Shown in pieces: positions 21,911 through 30,921 of a DNA stretch of 43,350 nt; the stretch's first letter is position 1, and each line of letters begins with the position of its first letter. Under the pieces are notes generated by a model. That model worked only from the letters and a program-made list of their open reading frames with translations. It ran no database searches and was not told where the DNA came from. Origin of the DNA: an uncultured Prevotella sp. Lineage in GTDB: Bacteria > Bacteroidota > Bacteroidia > Bacteroidales > Bacteroidaceae. The position numbers and the translations under genes were made by a program. The stretch covers positions 1 to 43,350 of the forward strand of contig NZ_CAMJOS010000030.1 in assembly GCF_946407605.1 (NCBI RefSeq), read 5' to 3'.

Positions 21911-23629
21911 ATGGAATGGTTTGTTAGTCTTTTCTCAAACACCAGTTCTGTCGCACATATCGCGCTGATCTATGCCATTGTGATTGCCGTAGGCGTCTAT
22001 CTTGGCAAGATTAAGATTTTCGGCATCTCGCTGGGTGTCACCTTCGTGCTCTTCGCAGGTATTCTTGTAGGTCATATCTACAAGATTTACTGCCCAGAGT
22101 CGGAGTTTGCTGCTCCTGGTGCCACACTTACTTTCATTCAGGACTTCGGACTGATACTGTTCGTCTTTATGATAGGTTTGCAGGTAGGTCCAGGTTTCTT
22201 CGAGAGTTTCGGCAAGGCTGGCATCAAGTTGAATGGTTTGGCAGCTTCGGCCATTGTGCTCAACATAGTAGTGATGTTTGCCTGCTATTTCATCTTCTTC
22301 TATCAGAAGCATTCTGTCAATGACCTGCCTATGATGGTGGGTACTCTTTATGGCGCTGTGACCAATACCCCTGGTCTTGGTGCTGCCAACGAAGCCCTGA
22401 ACTCTGTGTTTGGACAGAAAGGGCTGCCAGTACCTCAGATTGCGTCAGCTTATGCCTGTGCTTATCCTCTTGGTGTGCTGGGCATTATCGGTGCAACCAT
22501 TCTGGTACGCTATATCTGTAGGGTTAAACTGGAGAAGGAGGAGGCTGCCTTAGAGGAAATGGCTGGTGCTAAAGCTAATCAGAAGCCTCACCATATGCAT
22601 TTGGAGGTGACAAACAAATACCTGGAGGGTAAGACGCTGCTTCAGGTGCACAACTTCCTGAATCGTGATTTCGTGGTTTCGCGAATCCTGCACGATGGCC
22701 ATGTAAGCATTCCCAATCGTGATACAATCTTTCATGTTGGCGACCAGATGTACATTGTATGTGCAGAAGCCGACTACGAAGCTATTGTTGCTTTCATTGG
22801 TCCGGTTATCGAGGTCAACTGGGAACAGCAGGACCAGCCACTCGTGTCGAAGCGCGTGCTGGTTACTAATCCCAAAATCAATGGTAAGTCGTTTGGCGAT
22901 ATGCACTTCTCCAGTGTCTATGGTGTCAACGTTACTCGTGTAACCCGTCATGGTATGGATATCTTCGCTTCACCCTCGCTGCCTTTGCAGGTAGGCGACC
23001 GTATCATGGTGGTTGGTCCTCAGGACGATGTGGACCGTGTGGCCAATATGATGGGCAACAGTATCAAGCGCCTTGATGCCCCCAACATTGCTACCATCTT
23101 TGTGGGTATCATCATTGGTATTATCTTTGGTTCGCTGCCCTTCATCCCTGGTATGCCGCTTATGAAACTGGGTATTGCCGGTGGACCGCTGATCATCGCC
23201 ATCCTGATTGGCCGTTATGGCTATAAGATGAAATTGGTGACCTATACCACAACTTCAGCCAATATGATGTTGCGTGAGATTGGTTTGGTGCTGTTCCTTG
23301 CTTCAGTAGGTATTAAGGCTGGTGCCAACTTCTTCGACACGGTGATGACAGGCGATGGTGTGCTTTATGTGTTCACCGGTTTCCTGATAACCATTATACC
23401 TATTTTGATAATAGGCCCCATTGCCCGTCGTATGAAGTTCAACTACTTCACTATTGCAGGTATGTTGGCAGGTACCTATACCGATCCTCCTGCATTGGCC
23501 TATGCCAACAGCATCTGCTCGAAGGAGGCCCCTGCTGTGGGATACTCAACGGTTTATCCGTTTGCCATGTTCCTGCGCATCCTGACGGCTCAGCTCATAG
23601 TGCTGTTCTGTTGCGGGCAGTTGTTCTAA
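21911..23629 (+). CDS. YidE/AspT-family putative transporter with two RCK_C domains
   Basis: This 572-residue membrane protein has two hydrophobic halves (about 1-200 and 378-572) around two cytosolic TrkA_C/RCK_C domains (about 215-370). The plan is that of the aspartate:alanine exchanger AspT and of E. coli YidE/YbjL. Typical stretches are [38 protein letters not shown] and its second-half echo [19 protein letters not shown]. The substrate is unknown; relatives exchange dicarboxylates or amino acids. Next come the sodium-pump decarboxylase genes, so a link to dicarboxylate metabolism is possible but only inferred. Confidence 0.88.
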   Translation: MEWFVSLFSNTSSVAHIALIYAIVIAVGVYLGKIKIFGISLGVTFVLFAGILVGHIYKIYCPESEFAAPGATLTFIQDFGLILFVFMIGLQVGPGFFESFGKAGIKLNGLAASAIVLNIVVMFACYFIFFYQKHSVNDLPMMVGTLYGAVTNTPGLGAANEALNSVFGQKGLPVPQIASAYACAYPLGVLGIIGATILVRYICRVKLEKEEAALEEMAGAKANQKPHHMHLEVTNKYLEGKTLLQVHNFLNRDFVVSRILHDGHVSIPNRDTIFHVGDQMYIVCAEADYEAIVAFIGPVIEVNWEQQDQPLVSKRVLVTNPKINGKSFGDMHFSSVYGVNVTRVTRHGMDIFASPSLPLQVGDRIMVVGPQDDVDRVANMMGNSIKRLDAPNIATIFVGIIIGIIFGSLPFIPGMPLMKLGIAGGPLIIAILIGRYGYKMKLVTYTTTSANMMLREIGLVLFLASVGIKAGANFFDTVMTGDGVLYVFTGFLITIIPILIIGPIARRMKFNYFTIAGMLAGTYTDPPALAYANSICSKEAPAVGYSTVYPFAMFLRILTAQLIVLFCCGQLF

Positions 23630-23665
23630 CAAATAGACTTATATAATAATACATTTTTAACCAAT

Positions 23666-24694
23666 ATGACTAACTTAAGACTATTGCTCGGTACGCTGGC
23701 AGTACTTGGTTCTATGTCGGTGTTTGGACAAGGTGCCCGTAACATCGTCATCAACGAGGTGCTGACTCGCAATACGCAGAGCATTCAGGATGAGTATGGG
23801 CATCATGAGGCCTGGGTGGAGTTGGCCAACACCTCTTTCTCTACGTATAATGTGAGAGGGATGTATCTGACCACCAACCGCCAGGTGCTTGATGAGTCGC
23901 TTACGGCACCCCAACGTATCAGCCTGATGACGGTTATCCCCAATGGCGATGACCGTACTAATCTGGGAGCCAGAAAGTTCCTGCTGTTCCATTGCAACTC
24001 TGACCCTGCCTTGGGCAAGTTGTATCTCTCGCTACCTGTTGATAGCACCGGCTCTGTGTTTGTGGCGCTTTACAATGGTAATGGTGTTGAACTGATTGAC
24101 TCTGTCACAGTTCCTGTGTTGGCCGACAATGAGTCTTATGCCCGTTTTGGCAACACTTGGAAGAAACTGAGTGCTGACGAGGTGACCCCTGGTCACGACA
24201 ATCTGATTCAGTCGAACTCTACGGCACGTAAGATTGATCAGTTCAAGGAAAACGACCCCTACGGCTTCGCTATGGCCATCATGGCAATGGGTATCGTATT
24301 CCTGTGCTTGGCTTTGCTGTCTATCTTCTTCACTATTTTCGGTATCGTAATGCGTCATATCGACACAGCCAAGAAAGTGGCCAACACGCAGCCCATCAAG
24401 CCTATCACAAAGACGGTAGAGATGACTGCCGAGATTGGTCGAAAGACTAGCAATATCCTGCAGGAAGGTCTCGACAAGAAGGGCATCGACATGGAGGTCT
24501 ATATGGCTGTCATCGGTATGGCTCTGCGTCAGTACGAGGATGATGTGCATGATGTGGAAAGTGGCATCATCACCATCAAGCCAAAGGATACAGGCTGGGA
24601 CGATGAGTACAGTCAGATGACTCATCTCCACGATCCGTTCCTGCCGTCTGACCATAACGCTCCGCGTATTCCCACGACGCCCGAGCTAAGATAA
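23666..24694 (+). CDS. OadG-family sodium pump subunit fused to a lamin-tail domain
   Basis: This 342-residue protein has a signal peptide (1-22). An extracytoplasmic lamin-tail-like domain follows (about 25-175: NIVINEVLTRNTQS, HHEAWVELANTS, FLLFHCNSDPA). A single membrane helix (about 205-232) of the OadG/MmdD type is then followed by a cytosolic tail ending in a Pro/His/Asp-rich segment. OadG subunits are normally about 80-100 residues, so the N-terminal fusion is a Bacteroidales peculiarity. It would assemble the membrane part of a Na+-translocating decarboxylase with the biotin carrier and OadB encoded next. The carboxyltransferase (alpha) gene is not in the window. Confidence 0.82.
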   Translation: MTNLRLLLGTLAVLGSMSVFGQGARNIVINEVLTRNTQSIQDEYGHHEAWVELANTSFSTYNVRGMYLTTNRQVLDESLTAPQRISLMTVIPNGDDRTNLGARKFLLFHCNSDPALGKLYLSLPVDSTGSVFVALYNGNGVELIDSVTVPVLADNESYARFGNTWKKLSADEVTPGHDNLIQSNSTARKIDQFKENDPYGFAMAIMAMGIVFLCLALLSIFFTIFGIVMRHIDTAKKVANTQPIKPITKTVEMTAEIGRKTSNILQEGLDKKGIDMEVYMAVIGMALRQYEDDVHDVESGIITIKPKDTGWDDEYSQMTHLHDPFLPSDHNAPRIPTTPELR

Positions 24695-24729
24695 TCCTCA
24701 ATAATCAAAACCTCAAAACCTAAAAGGAA

Positions 24730-25176
24730 ATGAACAAGTATCAATATAAAGTTAAGGGCGTTGACTACGAAGTAGAAATCGCCGAAGTAGAAGGCAACAT
24801 CGCAAAGGTAAACGTTAATGGTATTCCCTTTGAAGTAGAGCTGCAGAAGCCTATCAATGCTGCCAAGCACCCCACCATGAACAATCCCAAGGTACAGGCT
24901 CCTCAGCCTGTCGCTCAGAAACCCGCTGCCCAGCCGGCTCCTGCCGCCCAGGCAGCTGGTGCAGGCACTCCTGTTAAGGCTCCACTTCCTGGCACCATCA
25001 CCGAGGTGAAGGTTCAGGTTGGTCAGCAAGTCAACGTTGGCGATACTGTGTTGGTGCTCGAGGCTATGAAGATGCAGAACAACATCGAGGCCGAGACTGC
25101 TGGTCAGGTCACATCTATCTTAGTGAAACAGGGCGAGACGGTAATGGAAGGCTCCGTCCTGCTCACCATTGGGTAA
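24730..25176 (+). CDS. Biotin carrier protein of a sodium-pumping decarboxylase
   Basis: This 148-residue protein has an N-terminal region (1-50) like the tail of oxaloacetate/methylmalonyl decarboxylase carriers, and a Pro/Ala/Gln-rich flexible linker (about 53-78). A biotinyl domain follows with the motif EAMKMQN; Lys114 is the expected biotinylation site. The carrier takes CO2 from the carboxyltransferase to OadB. It is followed after a junction made of AATTG-type repeats (25177-25216) by oadB. Oxaloacetate and methylmalonyl-CoA systems cannot be told apart without the alpha subunit. Confidence 0.9.
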   Translation: MNKYQYKVKGVDYEVEIAEVEGNIAKVNVNGIPFEVELQKPINAAKHPTMNNPKVQAPQPVAQKPAAQPAPAAQAAGAGTPVKAPLPGTITEVKVQVGQQVNVGDTVLVLEAMKMQNNIEAETAGQVTSILVKQGETVMEGSVLLTIG

Positions 25177-25216
25177 TTGGATAATTGTAGTTGATAATTG
25201 AAAATTGACAATTACT
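25177..25216. repeat. AATTG-type short repeat filling the biotin-carrier/oadB junction
   Basis: Repeated GATAATTG/AAAATTG/ACAATT units run exactly from the stop codon (25174-25176) to the ATG of oadB (25217). Similar low-complexity units occupy other junctions in this window. Confidence 0.6.
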
Positions 25217-26368
25217 ATGTGGGATTTCATTATTCAGAACTTTAACGAGTTTCTCACCTATACGGGCTTTGCCAATGCCTCGGTGGGTAACTTGATTATG
25301 ATTGTCGTAGGAGCGGTGTTTATCTATCTTGCCATCAAGAAAGACTTCGAGCCGCTGCTGTTGGTGCCTATAGGATTGGGTATTATCCTCGGTAACATTC
25401 CTTTCCGTGCTGATGCTGGTTTGGAGATTGGTCTTTACGAAGACAACTCTGTGCTTAATATCTTCTATCAGGGTGTACGTCAGGGCTGGTATCCGCCACT
25501 CATCTTCCTGGGTATCGGAGCCATGACAGACTTCTCGGCACTGCTGGCCAACCCCAAGTTGATGCTTATCGGTGCTGCAGCTCAGTTTGGCATCTTTGGT
25601 GCCTATATGCTGGCGCTGGCATTGGGCTTTGAGCCTAATCAGGCTGCTGGTATTGCTATCATCGGTGGTGCTGACGGTCCTACCGCCATCTTCCTGTCAA
25701 GCAAGTTGTCGCCTAACCTCATGGGAGCCATCGCCGTGTGTGCCTATAGCTATATGGCGCTAGTGCCGCTGATTCAGCCTCCTCTTATGCGTCTGCTCAC
25801 CACCAAGAATGAGCGTGTCATCAAGATGAAGCCATCGCGTCAGGTCAGCCAGACCGAGCGCATTCTGTTCCCTATTATCGGATTGCTCATCACCACTTTC
25901 ATCGTGCCGTCGGCGCTGCCTCTGTTGGGCATGCTGTTCTTTGGCAATCTGTTGAAGGAGAGTGGTAAGACCACCCGCTTGGCCAAGACTGCAGGTAACG
26001 CGTTGAATGATATCGTGGTTGTACTGTTAGGTCTCACCGTGGGTTGCTCTACGCAGGCTTCTGAGTTCCTGACTCTGAATACGGTGTTCATCTTTGCCAT
26101 CGGCGCCTTTGCCTTTGCCATCGCTACAGCCTCGGGTGTATGCTTCGTTAAGATAATGAACCTGTTCTTGCCTAAGGATAAGAAGCTCAATCCGCTGATT
26201 GGTAATGCCGGCGTAAGTGCTGTGCCTATGGCTGCACGCATCTCTAACAACCTTGGATTGGAGTACGACCGCCATAACTTCCTGTTGATGCACGCCATGG
26301 GTCCTAACGTGGCTGGTGTCATCGGTTCGGCTGTGGCTGCTGGTGCCCTGTTGGGCTTCCTGTCGTAA
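25217..26368 (+). CDS. oadB: Sodium-ion-translocating decarboxylase beta subunit
   Basis: The ATG at 25217 is preferred over an in-frame TTG inside the upstream repeat, giving 383 residues. OadB-type subunits decarboxylate carboxybiotin and pump Na+ out. The family signature GGADGPTAIF (about 152-161) carries the key aspartate. Other conserved stretches are FLGIGAMTDF, NAGVSAVPMAARI and the C-terminal AMGPNVAGVIGSA. It has about ten membrane helices. Together with the OadG fusion and biotin carrier it forms the membrane module of a decarboxylase that conserves energy in succinate/propionate metabolism; which substrate is inferred only. Confidence 0.92.
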   Translation: MWDFIIQNFNEFLTYTGFANASVGNLIMIVVGAVFIYLAIKKDFEPLLLVPIGLGIILGNIPFRADAGLEIGLYEDNSVLNIFYQGVRQGWYPPLIFLGIGAMTDFSALLANPKLMLIGAAAQFGIFGAYMLALALGFEPNQAAGIAIIGGADGPTAIFLSSKLSPNLMGAIAVCAYSYMALVPLIQPPLMRLLTTKNERVIKMKPSRQVSQTERILFPIIGLLITTFIVPSALPLLGMLFFGNLLKESGKTTRLAKTAGNALNDIVVVLLGLTVGCSTQASEFLTLNTVFIFAIGAFAFAIATASGVCFVKIMNLFLPKDKKLNPLIGNAGVSAVPMAARISNNLGLEYDRHNFLLMHAMGPNVAGVIGSAVAAGALLGFLS

Positions 26369-26407
26369 GCATAATACATGTTTTTAATCGTCGGAATTAT
26401 TAGAAAT

Positions 26408-27076
26408 ATGAAGAAGACGCTTTCGTTGCTCTGCTTGCTTTTCGTTTGCGTGTTGGCAGGAGCTCAAACAAAGTCTGTGTCAGTCCTGGGCGACTCGTAT
26501 TCTACCTTTGAAGGAGCCATTCCCAAGGGTAATGCCATTTGGTACTTCAAAAGGAATAACCCTAATCAGACCGATGTCAATAGGGTAGAGCAGACCTGGT
26601 GGTCGCTACTCATTGCTGATAAGGGCTGGAAGTTGGAGATGAACGAATCCTATAGTGGTTCTACAATCTGCAATACGGGCTATAACAAAGACGACTATAG
26701 TGACCGCTCGTTCACTAAGCGCATGGTAAATCTGGGTAATCCGGATATTATCTTTATCTTTGGAGCTACTAACGACAGCTGGGCACACTCACCTATTGGT
26801 GAATATAAGTATGATGATATCACGACAGATGATCTCTGGTCGTTCCGTCCCGCTATGGCCAAGATGCTGGCTTGGATGAAAGAACACTATGCCCAGTCAG
26901 ATATTTATTTCCTGTTGAACGATGGCCTTAGCGCTGACATCAATACATCGGTCAAGACTATCTGTGAGCATTATGGTGTGAAGTGTATTGAGCTTCAACA
27001 GATAGACAAGATGGCAGGTCATCCCTCTGTCAAAGGCATGCAGCAAATAGCCAAACAGGTGGCAGAGGCCATGTAA
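26408..27076 (+). CDS. Secreted SGNH/GDSL-type hydrolase
   Basis: The ATG at 26408 starts a clean signal peptide (MKKTLSLLCLLFVCVLAGAQ); the upstream ATG at 26378 adds an unlikely hydrophobic tail. The 222-residue enzyme has the block I serine in VLGDSYSTFEG, an Asn-containing block (FIFGATNDSWAH) and a late His in GHPSVKGMQ. These fit an esterase of the SGNH fold, often acting on acetylated polysaccharides in Bacteroidetes. The substrate is unknown. It may be read through from oadB, 39 nt upstream, and is closed by the terminator at 27099-27127. Confidence 0.8.
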   Translation: MKKTLSLLCLLFVCVLAGAQTKSVSVLGDSYSTFEGAIPKGNAIWYFKRNNPNQTDVNRVEQTWWSLLIADKGWKLEMNESYSGSTICNTGYNKDDYSDRSFTKRMVNLGNPDIIFIFGATNDSWAHSPIGEYKYDDITTDDLWSFRPAMAKMLAWMKEHYAQSDIYFLLNDGLSADINTSVKTICEHYGVKCIELQQIDKMAGHPSVKGMQQIAKQVAEAM

Positions 27077-27098
27077 GTTATCATAAGAACAAAAGAAG

Positions 27099-27127
27099 AT
27101 GGGGCCGGAGAAATACTCCGACCCCAT
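27099..27127. terminator. Bidirectional terminator between the SGNH hydrolase and barrel genes
   Basis: A 12-bp stem with one G-T pair (27099-27110 with 27116-27127) and a 5-nt loop is flanked by A-rich and T-rich runs. It serves two convergent genes. Confidence 0.85.
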
Positions 27128-27149
27128 AACTTTTTAATAATATCAGTTA

Positions 27150-27701
27150 TTAGAAGTTGTAGTAAAGACCGAAACTCAAAGAATTGTCGAGATCCAGACC
27201 GAAGGTAGAGATAGCCTTTGCGCCATCAGCATCAGCCTTTGCTTGAGAATAGCCCAGACGACCAACGTGAGACACGAAGCTCAGCTTCTCTGTCAGATTT
27301 ACAGCAACACCAGGCAGAACGGCCAGACCAAAAGCATTAGCCTTAGCACCATTATCGTCAATGTGCTCATACTCAAGTGCACCATCGGCAAATACTGTCA
27401 CAGGACCGAAATTCACGAATTTATAACGGAGATAAGGCATAATTGAGAAGGTCTTCAGATCCTCATTGGGGTTCTTCAATTCCCAAGCCAGTGATGTGCT
27501 ACCCTGTTTGTAACCGAGAGCAACACCAAGTGACATATTCTCATCGAGGTTGTAACCAACTTCAGGCATGAACTTGAATGCGCTGTGAGACTTGTTTGAG
27601 TCGTCGAATGATGTGAAGCCTAAGCTACCACCAACATAAACCTGAGCACTCATTGAAACTGCAACAAAAGCTGCTGCCAAAGTCATTAAAATTTTTTTCA
27701 T
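27150..27701 (-). CDS. Small outer-membrane beta-barrel protein
   Basis: This 183-residue protein has a signal peptide (MKKILMTLAAAFVAVSMSAQ). It has about eight amphipathic strands typical of OmpX/OmpW-like barrels, for example VYVGGSLGFTSF, MSLGVALGYKQGS and FKFVNFGPVTVFADGALEYEH. It ends SLSFGLYYNF, with a terminal Phe as required for BAM recognition. The function is unknown; many such proteins are abundant and structural. A clear promoter (27780-27806) with a leader of about 75 nt suggests independent, strong expression. It lies beyond the arabinose operon terminator, so it is not part of that operon. Confidence 0.85.
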   Translation of the reverse strand: MKKILMTLAAAFVAVSMSAQVYVGGSLGFTSFDDSNKSHSAFKFMPEVGYNLDENMSLGVALGYKQGSTSLAWELKNPNEDLKTFSIMPYLRYKFVNFGPVTVFADGALEYEHIDDNGAKANAFGLAVLPGVAVNLTEKLSFVSHVGRLGYSQAKADADGAKAISTFGLDLDNSLSFGLYYNF

Positions 27702-27779
27702 TGTAATTTATAATTAAATGTTTAACATTTCCCGTCTCGATTCATTCTGAAACCTAGCGGGGTTCATTGATTTCGGGTG

Positions 27780-27806
27780 CAAAGGTATTTAAAACCTTGG
27801 ATACAA
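27780..27806 (-). promoter_or_regulatory. Promoter of the small barrel gene
   Basis: The minus strand carries TACCTTTG (27787-27780). A TTG-containing -33 lies about 19 nt further upstream. The leader to the ATG at 27701 is about 75 nt, longer than most here. Confidence 0.55.
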
Positions 27807-27899
27807 CAATGGTTTTCTGTCGTGTTTTTTCGTTATTTGGCCTGATACCTTGATTTATGATAAGAAAAAATGCTAAAAATGAAAATGAAGCAAAAGAAA

Positions 27900-27924
27900 G
27901 GAGCATCCGAAAGTCGGGTGCTCC
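27900..27924. terminator. Terminator of the arabinose operon
   Basis: An 11-bp stem with one G-T pair (27900-27910 with 27914-27924) and a 3-nt loop lies 25 nt beyond the araA stop, flanked by T-rich sequence on both strands. Confidence 0.75.
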
Positions 27925-27949
27925 TTATTTTATTAATTACGATCCGAAA

Positions 27950-29488
27950 TTACTTCAGGGCCTTGTTCAGCATGTAGTACATTTCGTTGTTCTGCAACTG
28001 CTGTTTGAACTCGTAGGTCTTAGTGTCCTTATTGATCTTGACATACTCGATGCCCACCATCTCGGCGAAGTCTTCCCAGTACTCCTCGTTGATATCGTAA
28101 GAGAAGGCAGAGTGGTGAGTACCACCAGCCAGGATCCATGCGGCAGCACCGATCTCGAATGTAGGCTGAGGAATCCACAGGGCAGAAGCTACGGGCAACT
28201 TAGGCATGGGCTTGGGCTCGATGCACTCCACTTCCTGAGAGATGAGGCGGAAGCGGTTGCCAAGGTCAACAACAGTAGCCTTGATACCACGACCTGTCTT
28301 CGAGGTGAAGACGAGGCGGGCGGTCTGCTGCTTGCGGATGCCGATGCCAAGGAAGTGAACCTCGAGCTTGGGCTTGTCGGTAGCAATCAGCGGACAAATC
28401 TCGAGCATGTGGCTCTGCAGGCAAGACGACTGTGTACCAGCGAAGTTCAGCGTATAGTCCTCGAGGAACGAGCATCCGATAGGCATACCCTGCTGGATAA
28501 CCCATAGTGTGCGATAGAGGCAGGCGGTCTTCCAGTCGCCCTCGGCGCCGAAGCCGTAACCCTCTTCCATCAGACGCTGTGAAGCCAGACCAGGAATCTG
28601 GTCGAAACCACAGAAGTCGGGTGCATCGATGTCAGCATCGCCCAGGTCGTCAAAGTTTGTGGTGAAGGCAGTAGCGCCCTCATCCTTCAGTACGCGGCGC
28701 AGGGCAATCTCGGCCTTGGCAGCGTTCTTCACCTTCTCCCAGTAAACCTGTTCGCCGCTCTCGTCAATCTTGATGGTGTAAAGCTTCTTATACTCCTCAA
28801 CCAAAGCGTCTGCCTCAGCGTCGGTGACCTTCTTGAAGTAGTCCATCAGAGATGATACGGGGTAGTAATCTACATGATAGCCGAGGCGCTGTTCGAACTC
28901 CACACGGTCGCCATCAGTTACAGCCACATTGTTCATGTTCATACCGAACATCAGACAGCGAACGTTCTTAGCGTCGGCCACGCCAGCAGCCACACGAGCC
29001 CAAACGGCAATCTTCTTCTGAGCCTCCTGATCCTTCCAGTAGCCGCAAACAACCTTGCGAGCTACGCGCATACGAGTGCAGATGTGTCCGAACTCGATGT
29101 CGCCATGGGCACTCTGGTTCAGGTTCATGAAGTCCATATCGATGGTGTCCCAGGGAATCTCAGCGTTATACTGTGTATGGAAGTGGAGTAGGGGCTTCTG
29201 CAGTTTCTGCAGACCCTTGATCCACATCTTAGCAGGCGAGAAGGTGTGCATCCAGGTAATGATACCCACGCACTTCTCATCGCTGTTGGCAGCCAGCATC
29301 ACCTGTTCTACTTCCTTCGAGCTGTTGGCAGTACCTTTATATACAATCTTCACGGGGATGTTACCGCTCTTGTTCAGACCGTCAACCATCTCCTTAGAGT
29401 GACTATCAACGGCAACAACGGCGTCGCCTCCGTACAGAAGCTGTGCACCTGTTACCCACCAAATTTCTAAATTCTCAAATGCTTTCAT
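27950..29488 (-). CDS. araA: L-arabinose isomerase
   Basis: Converts L-arabinose to L-ribulose using Mn2+. The 512 residues match the normal length (about 500). Conserved stretches include EIWWVTGAQLLYG, the active-site region GITWMHTFSPAKMWI (about 98-112), and the metal-binding glutamates and histidines in FGAEGDWKTACL and the GTHHSAFSY loop (about 454-462). Last gene of the operon, 28 nt after araD, followed by a terminator (27900-27924). The kinase that would phosphorylate L-ribulose is not encoded in this window. Confidence 0.97.
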   Translation of the reverse strand: MKAFENLEIWWVTGAQLLYGGDAVVAVDSHSKEMVDGLNKSGNIPVKIVYKGTANSSKEVEQVMLAANSDEKCVGIITWMHTFSPAKMWIKGLQKLQKPLLHFHTQYNAEIPWDTIDMDFMNLNQSAHGDIEFGHICTRMRVARKVVCGYWKDQEAQKKIAVWARVAAGVADAKNVRCLMFGMNMNNVAVTDGDRVEFEQRLGYHVDYYPVSSLMDYFKKVTDAEADALVEEYKKLYTIKIDESGEQVYWEKVKNAAKAEIALRRVLKDEGATAFTTNFDDLGDADIDAPDFCGFDQIPGLASQRLMEEGYGFGAEGDWKTACLYRTLWVIQQGMPIGCSFLEDYTLNFAGTQSSCLQSHMLEICPLIATDKPKLEVHFLGIGIRKQQTARLVFTSKTGRGIKATVVDLGNRFRLISQEVECIEPKPMPKLPVASALWIPQPTFEIGAAAWILAGGTHHSAFSYDINEEYWEDFAEMVGIEYVKINKDTKTYEFKQQLQNNEMYYMLNKALK

Positions 29489-29516
29489 AATTGTGTATTT
29501 ATTTTAGCGATTAGTA

Positions 29517-30227
29517 TTAGTGCTTCTGGCCTTTCTGACCATAGTAAGCGTTTGGACCATGCTTACGCATATAGTGCTTCTCGATGAGGAGCGGGTTCAT
29601 CGTCAGGTTGGGATTGACGCTGAAGGCCACAAAGGCCATCTTGGCGCATTGCTCCATCACCTTGGCGTTGTACACAGCGTTGTCAGGAGACGTTCCCCAT
29701 GAGAATGGACCATGGTTCTTCACCAGCACAGCGGGAGTATGGTCAGGATTGATCTTGCGGATGTTCAGGATCTCGTCAACGATGACGTTACCCGTTTCCA
29801 GCTCGTACTGACCCTTTACCTCGGCCTCGGTCATATCGCGGGTGCAAGGAATATCCTTATAGAAATAGTCGGCATGAGTGGTGCCGATGTTGGGGATGTC
29901 CTTGCCAGCCTGAGCGAATGCGGTGGCATAGGTAGAGTGGGTATGAACCACGCCCTGGATGTTGGGGAAGGCCTTATATAATACAAGGTGTGTGGGTGTG
30001 TCGCTCGATGGGTTCAGGTCGCCCTCTACCACCTTACCGCTTTCCAGATCCACCACAACCATGTCTTCGGCTTTCATCTCGTCGTAACTCACGCCTGAAG
30101 GCTTGATGACGACGAGTCCCTTCTCACGGTCGATACCAGAGACGTTACCCCATGTAAAGATGACCAGCCCCTGCTTCACAAGGTCCAGATTGGCCTTGAA
30201 TACTTTTTGTTTCAGTTCTTCCAACAT
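29517..30227 (-). CDS. araD: L-ribulose-5-phosphate 4-epimerase
   Basis: Class II aldolase-fold zinc enzyme that turns L-ribulose 5-phosphate into D-xylulose 5-phosphate. The 236 residues are the usual size. Metal ligands are seen in [14 protein letters not shown] (His about 96 and 98) and a later His about 171 in [11 protein letters not shown]. The SSDTPTHL and [18 protein letters not shown] segments are typical of AraD rather than the fuculose aldolase. Only 5 nt separate it from the Nudix-type regulator upstream. Position between regulator and araA supports the arabinose assignment over UlaF/SgbE. Confidence 0.95.
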   Translation of the reverse strand: MLEELKQKVFKANLDLVKQGLVIFTWGNVSGIDREKGLVVIKPSGVSYDEMKAEDMVVVDLESGKVVEGDLNPSSDTPTHLVLYKAFPNIQGVVHTHSTYATAFAQAGKDIPNIGTTHADYFYKDIPCTRDMTEAEVKGQYELETGNVIVDEILNIRKINPDHTPAVLVKNHGPFSWGTSPDNAVYNAKVMEQCAKMAFVAFSVNPNLTMNPLLIEKHYMRKHGPNAYYGQKGQKH

Positions 30228-30232
30228 AGTGA

Positions 30233-30907
30233 TTATAGTTTAAAGTTAGAGTCTTCATTATATGCCTTCGTATTGAAGCGATAGAGAGCCGCTCCGCGCT
30301 TCGACGATTTCTTGTCGATGAGGTTGGTCTTCTCGATGAAGTCCATCTCCTTGATGCGCTTGCGGAAGTTACGTTTGTCAACCTCCTCGCCGATAACGGC
30401 TTCATAGAGGCGCTGCAGCTGGGTTAAGGTGAATAGCGACGGCAAGAGACGGAAGCTGATGGGTGCAGTCTTGATTTTCTGGCGCATGATGCGCAGAGCC
30501 TGCTCAATCATCAGGTTGTGGTCGGAGTAGAGTGTTGGAATCTTGTTGATGTCTATCCATTCTACGCCATGTTCCACGCGCAGCTTCTCGTCGTAGTCCT
30601 TGACGTTGATGAGAGCGTAGTAAGCAATCGAGATGACGCGTTCGCCAGGATCGCGGTCAATGCTTCCAAAAGCTCCCACCTGTCGCATATACAGGTTGTT
30701 AAGTCCAGTGAGCTTCTTCAGTGTGCGCTGAGCAGCCTCGTCGATGTTCTCGTCGGCAGAGACGAAGCCTCCGTAGAGGCTCCACTCTCCGCGTCCGGGA
30801 TCCATCTGGCGTCGGCCGATGAGCACCTTCAGTTTTCCTTCATCGAAACCGAAGATGATGACGTCGACCGACACCCAGACTTTCGAATATTCTTTATAGT
30901 ATGTCAT
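30233..30907 (-). CDS. araR: Nudix-type transcriptional regulator of arabinose use (AraR-like)
   Basis: This 224-residue protein has an N-terminal Nudix fold (about 9-140) and a C-terminal winged-helix domain (about 150-215: [31 protein letters not shown]). The Nudix box (47-69) keeps Gly47, Glu53 and Arg61. The catalytic REUxEExGU part reads RTLKKLTGL, so the metal-binding glutamates are gone and hydrolysis is unlikely. Bacteroides AraR is of this type and loses DNA binding when L-arabinose is bound. Location between transporter and araD fits that role. The operator was not identified with confidence. Confidence 0.85.
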   Translation of the reverse strand: MTYYKEYSKVWVSVDVIIFGFDEGKLKVLIGRRQMDPGRGEWSLYGGFVSADENIDEAAQRTLKKLTGLNNLYMRQVGAFGSIDRDPGERVISIAYYALINVKDYDEKLRVEHGVEWIDINKIPTLYSDHNLMIEQALRIMRQKIKTAPISFRLLPSLFTLTQLQRLYEAVIGEEVDKRNFRKRIKEMDFIEKTNLIDKKSSKRGAALYRFNTKAYNEDSNFKL

Positions 30908-30921
30908 CTGCTTCTAACGGA

